DNA of 46,220 bases from Apophysomyces variabilis. Taxonomy: Eukaryota > Mucoromycota > Mucoromycetes > Mucorales > Mucoraceae. The notes below the pieces were generated by a model, which was not told where the DNA came from, did no database searches, and was given only the letters and a program-made list of their open reading frames with translations. The DNA lies in contig MZZL01000114.1 of the NCBI GenBank assembly GCA_002749535.1, forward strand, positions 1 to 46,220, written 5' to 3'. A program made the translations under genes and the position numbers. Positions 44,191-46,220 of the stretch are shown here, piece by piece. The stretch's first letter is position 1. Each line of letters begins with the position of its first letter.

Positions 44191-44400
44191 GGTCATGGTA
44201 ATATCAATTGGAAAGTTGCGAGACTGCAGTGCGACTAAACCACGGTTAATATTGACGGCTCAATATCTGACATATCTACTGGAAATCGACGATGTTCGCA
44301 TTATTTCGAAATGTCTGACTGAGGTACGACATCCAAAGTAGATCTAGGATGGGCAAAGTGTCTCTACGCTAGTGATAAGGAAGACTTGATTGAAAGCTTT
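44191..44400 (+). repeat. Diverged dispersed repeat, copy B (partner 8641-8856)
   Basis: Reads MVISIGKLRDCSATKPRLIL... through EIDDVRIISKCLTEVRHPK, then after a one-base shift VDLGWAKCLYASDKEDLIES. It therefore looks like a broken protein-coding sequence of unknown family. Copy A is more decayed. Confidence 0.45.
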
Positions 44401-44927
44401 GAAGGAAATATAAAATACAATAATATTGGGTTTCCTTTTCTTTAGAGTGAATGAAAAAAAAAACAGATGGTTTGAGAATAAGTGAAATTAACTGTAGACT
44501 TACTATTATTCCCTATGATACTGTCTGTCCTCGTTTTTTATAGGAGACCGTCTTGTTATTGCTTTTTTAAGTGTCCTATTTTTTATGGTATAAATGCCCG
44601 TTTTAGTCTTTATCATATGATGATTACCTGGTTTGATAGATAAAATAACGATTGGGATGGGATAAACTCAGTTTCAAGAGCAAAACGAGGATTTGTATAT
44701 CGAAGTGAAATCGGACAACTTCCCTATCTGTTTTATTCTTTTTTTTCTTTCTGCTCTTTGCTCTTAGTTGAATGAGTGCTTGAATTATATTGTCAGAAAA
44801 CGTTGGTGATATACTCATGCCGACAGCCAAGATATACAATAAACCATGTCTCGAAAACAAGAAAATATTTTAATCGAAATGCTAAAACAAAACAATTCAG
44901 AAGGTAGAGTAAGTGGGTGTATGATAA
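44401..44927. other. Intergenic, no gene seen
   Basis: AT-rich with poly-A and poly-T tracts. It shares a short stretch around AAACTCAGTTTCAAGAG with about 29271. Confidence 0.4.
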
Positions 44928-45233
44928 ATGAAATCTATGCATGGATCACAGTACAATGCTTTAGGTCCGGTGGATCGTGAGATAGGCCCGCAGAACCGTG
45001 GGGCTTTATCAGAAGAATGTGGCGCTGGTCTTACAAATCTTTGCAGTACACCAATACATCGGAAAGAAGAGTCTTGCCGGCAGGAGAAGGACACTGATGC
45101 TGCTGATTTACGACATAAGACGGAAATTTTCCCCCTTACAATGGTATGCTTCATCAATGGGCAAGCATACCAATCGTTTTGTAACGCTGACTTTGACCCA
45201 TGTAATGGAGGTGTAAGCAAACGAAGCAGCTGA
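44928..45233 (+). CDS. Hypothetical 101-aa protein with a weak Kazal-like C-terminus
   Basis: ATG at 44928 opens MKSMHGSQYNALGPVDREIG. The C-terminal part MVCFINGQAYQSFCNADFDP then C has the spacing C-x6-Y-x3-C-x6-C seen in Kazal-type serine protease inhibitors, with further cysteines upstream (EECGAG, NLCST, ESC). No signal peptide is visible at this start, so if it is a secreted inhibitor a 5' exon is missing, or this is a fragment. The overlapping frame 44998-45216 has no motif. Confidence 0.3.
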   Translation: MKSMHGSQYNALGPVDREIGPQNRGALSEECGAGLTNLCSTPIHRKEESCRQEKDTDAADLRHKTEIFPLTMVCFINGQAYQSFCNADFDPCNGGVSKRSS

Positions 45234-46046
45234 CTAGAAAACTAAAGGCATCCGTAGTACGAAGTAGAGTAGGGAAGAGGCGAACAGACACTGATAGCAG
45301 GACAGGGAAGCAAGTGGAGGCAGAAGACTGTAGGTAAGAAAGAGAATGTACATGGTATTCCCAACACAATAACAGGAAAGTAGGTCTTCAGTAAGGTTGA
45401 CTTTGGTTACTGAATGACTATAAATGAATGACGGTTAGGTTTCTTGAAGATTTCTCCTTTTTAATTTTTCTTTGCGACTAAGAACGTTAATTACGACTTG
45501 GTTTACAATTGAAAAAGTCATCATTTGGCGTATAAATGTAGAAAGAAACAAATTGCGCGTGACGCTGAGTGGGTGTCAACAAAATTACTACGTAAACGTG
45601 TGCGTCTCACACCTGTCAATGCTTTGGCATGTGGCTTATTCCATGTGAAGAGAGGACACCTTGATCGCGGCCGCTGGTAAGGGAAAATATAATATAGCAG
45701 ATTACATTAATAATTACTATACTATCTAGGCCTGTTCACCATCTCGGCGCGGGCAACTGCATACAATCGCATTAATATAATGTTCTCTGGAATACCAAGC
45801 CTGATCTAGGAGGGAGGGGACAAGATCGAAAACCGGTATATTTTCCAACGATTACAAGGAATAACGCCTGTAACAAATCGTTGCGACAAATAGCGGTGAT
45901 AACATGAACAATGGCAGAAATACTAAAAAATGGTTTATAGCCAGGGCATGCCATATATCTTGGATTTGTGGATAATAATCTGTATTTTTTTATAGGAAGA
46001 CTACTGGCTCACACTGTATTTATTATCCGACACTCGTCATATTTAT
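45234..46046. other. Intergenic, no gene seen
   Basis: No open frame above 60 codons and no repeat recognised. Confidence 0.4.
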
Positions 46047-46220
46047 CACTATGGGAAATTTTTCGTCGGGTCTCCTTTAGCTAACGACGAACCCGACGAA
46101 GCTACCACCGTCGCAGTTACCCCCTTTCTCTCCACCTATTCCTAGCTTCTAGTATCCGTTTCTACTGATTATGCATTGTAAAGAATAAGACAGTATAATT
46201 AAAACAGGGCAACGAATAGC
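46047..46220 (+). mobile_element. Terminus of a second CACTA-type element, running out of the window
   Basis: CACTATGGGAAATTTTTCGT begins at 46047 and shares CACTAYGGGAAA with the inward-read end of the element at 1-3197. Next to it is a hairpin, TTCGTCGGGT (46062-46071) with ACCCGACGAA (46091-46100), the kind of subterminal inverted GTCGGG motif known from CACTA ends. The body and the other end lie beyond the window. Confidence 0.5.

Noticed and set aside
1..46220. CRISPR arrays, bacterial operons, phage or plasmid origins
   Set aside because: No direct-repeat/spacer pattern. Spliced genes and TATA promoters show eukaryotic nuclear DNA.

Overview
The window looks like nuclear DNA of an early-diverging filamentous fungus, most probably a Mucoromycota species. 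The reasons are AT-rich intergenic DNA, short GT-AG introns (about 36-100 bases), core-promoter TATA boxes, a dynamin gene of fungal type, a crinkler-like relic, and decayed DNA transposons of four superfamilies. There is no sign of bacterial operons, CRISPR arrays, rRNA or tRNA genes. The species call is an inference.

Layout. 1-3197: 3' part of a CACTA (En/Spm, Tnp2) transposon whose transposase has six introns and two single-base frameshifts. 4100-4426: a small secreted 8-Cys protein. 5786-7480: a Tc1/mariner element, frameshifted twice. 9555-9795: a doubtful small spliced gene. 10306-12533: a pogo/Tigger element with precise TIRs and two catalytic Asp codons changed to Asn. 14024-16185: an intact three-exon dynamin-family GTPase. 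16640-18400: a decayed crinkler-like NTPase. 20362-21657: a broken SpoIIIAA/Ycf45-like P-loop ATPase with a defective Walker A.

22346-43330 is the most unusual part. It holds three copies, unequally decayed, of one multi-gene unit: a small 6-Cys secreted protein (+), a thioredoxin-fold protein (-), then a 65-66 residue secreted peptide precursor (+). Copy 1 (22346-26000) keeps only the peptide gene intact. Copy 2 (32232-34350) keeps only the 6-Cys protein. Copy 3 (39987-43330) keeps the thioredoxin-like and peptide genes. The peptide precursor has a signal peptide, a variable repeat-rich pro-region and an invariant acidic C-terminus, CDPWEEPDCNPWAEE, preceded in copy 3 by a dibasic KR (Kex2-type) site. 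Two matrixin-type zinc metalloproteases lie in opposite orientation between the copies (27606-28463 -, 37746-38459 +). The first contains an obvious assembly artefact: a 143-base exact duplication around a single N.

The right end holds gene relics, two weak Kazal-like candidates and, at 46047, what looks like the terminus of a second CACTA element. How the peptide, thioredoxin-like protein and metalloprotease work together is not shown by the sequence. Their repeated co-duplication is the main reason to examine them as a set. Many broken frames differ from an intact frame by one base, several in homopolymers, so sequencing error must be excluded before calling each a true pseudogene.
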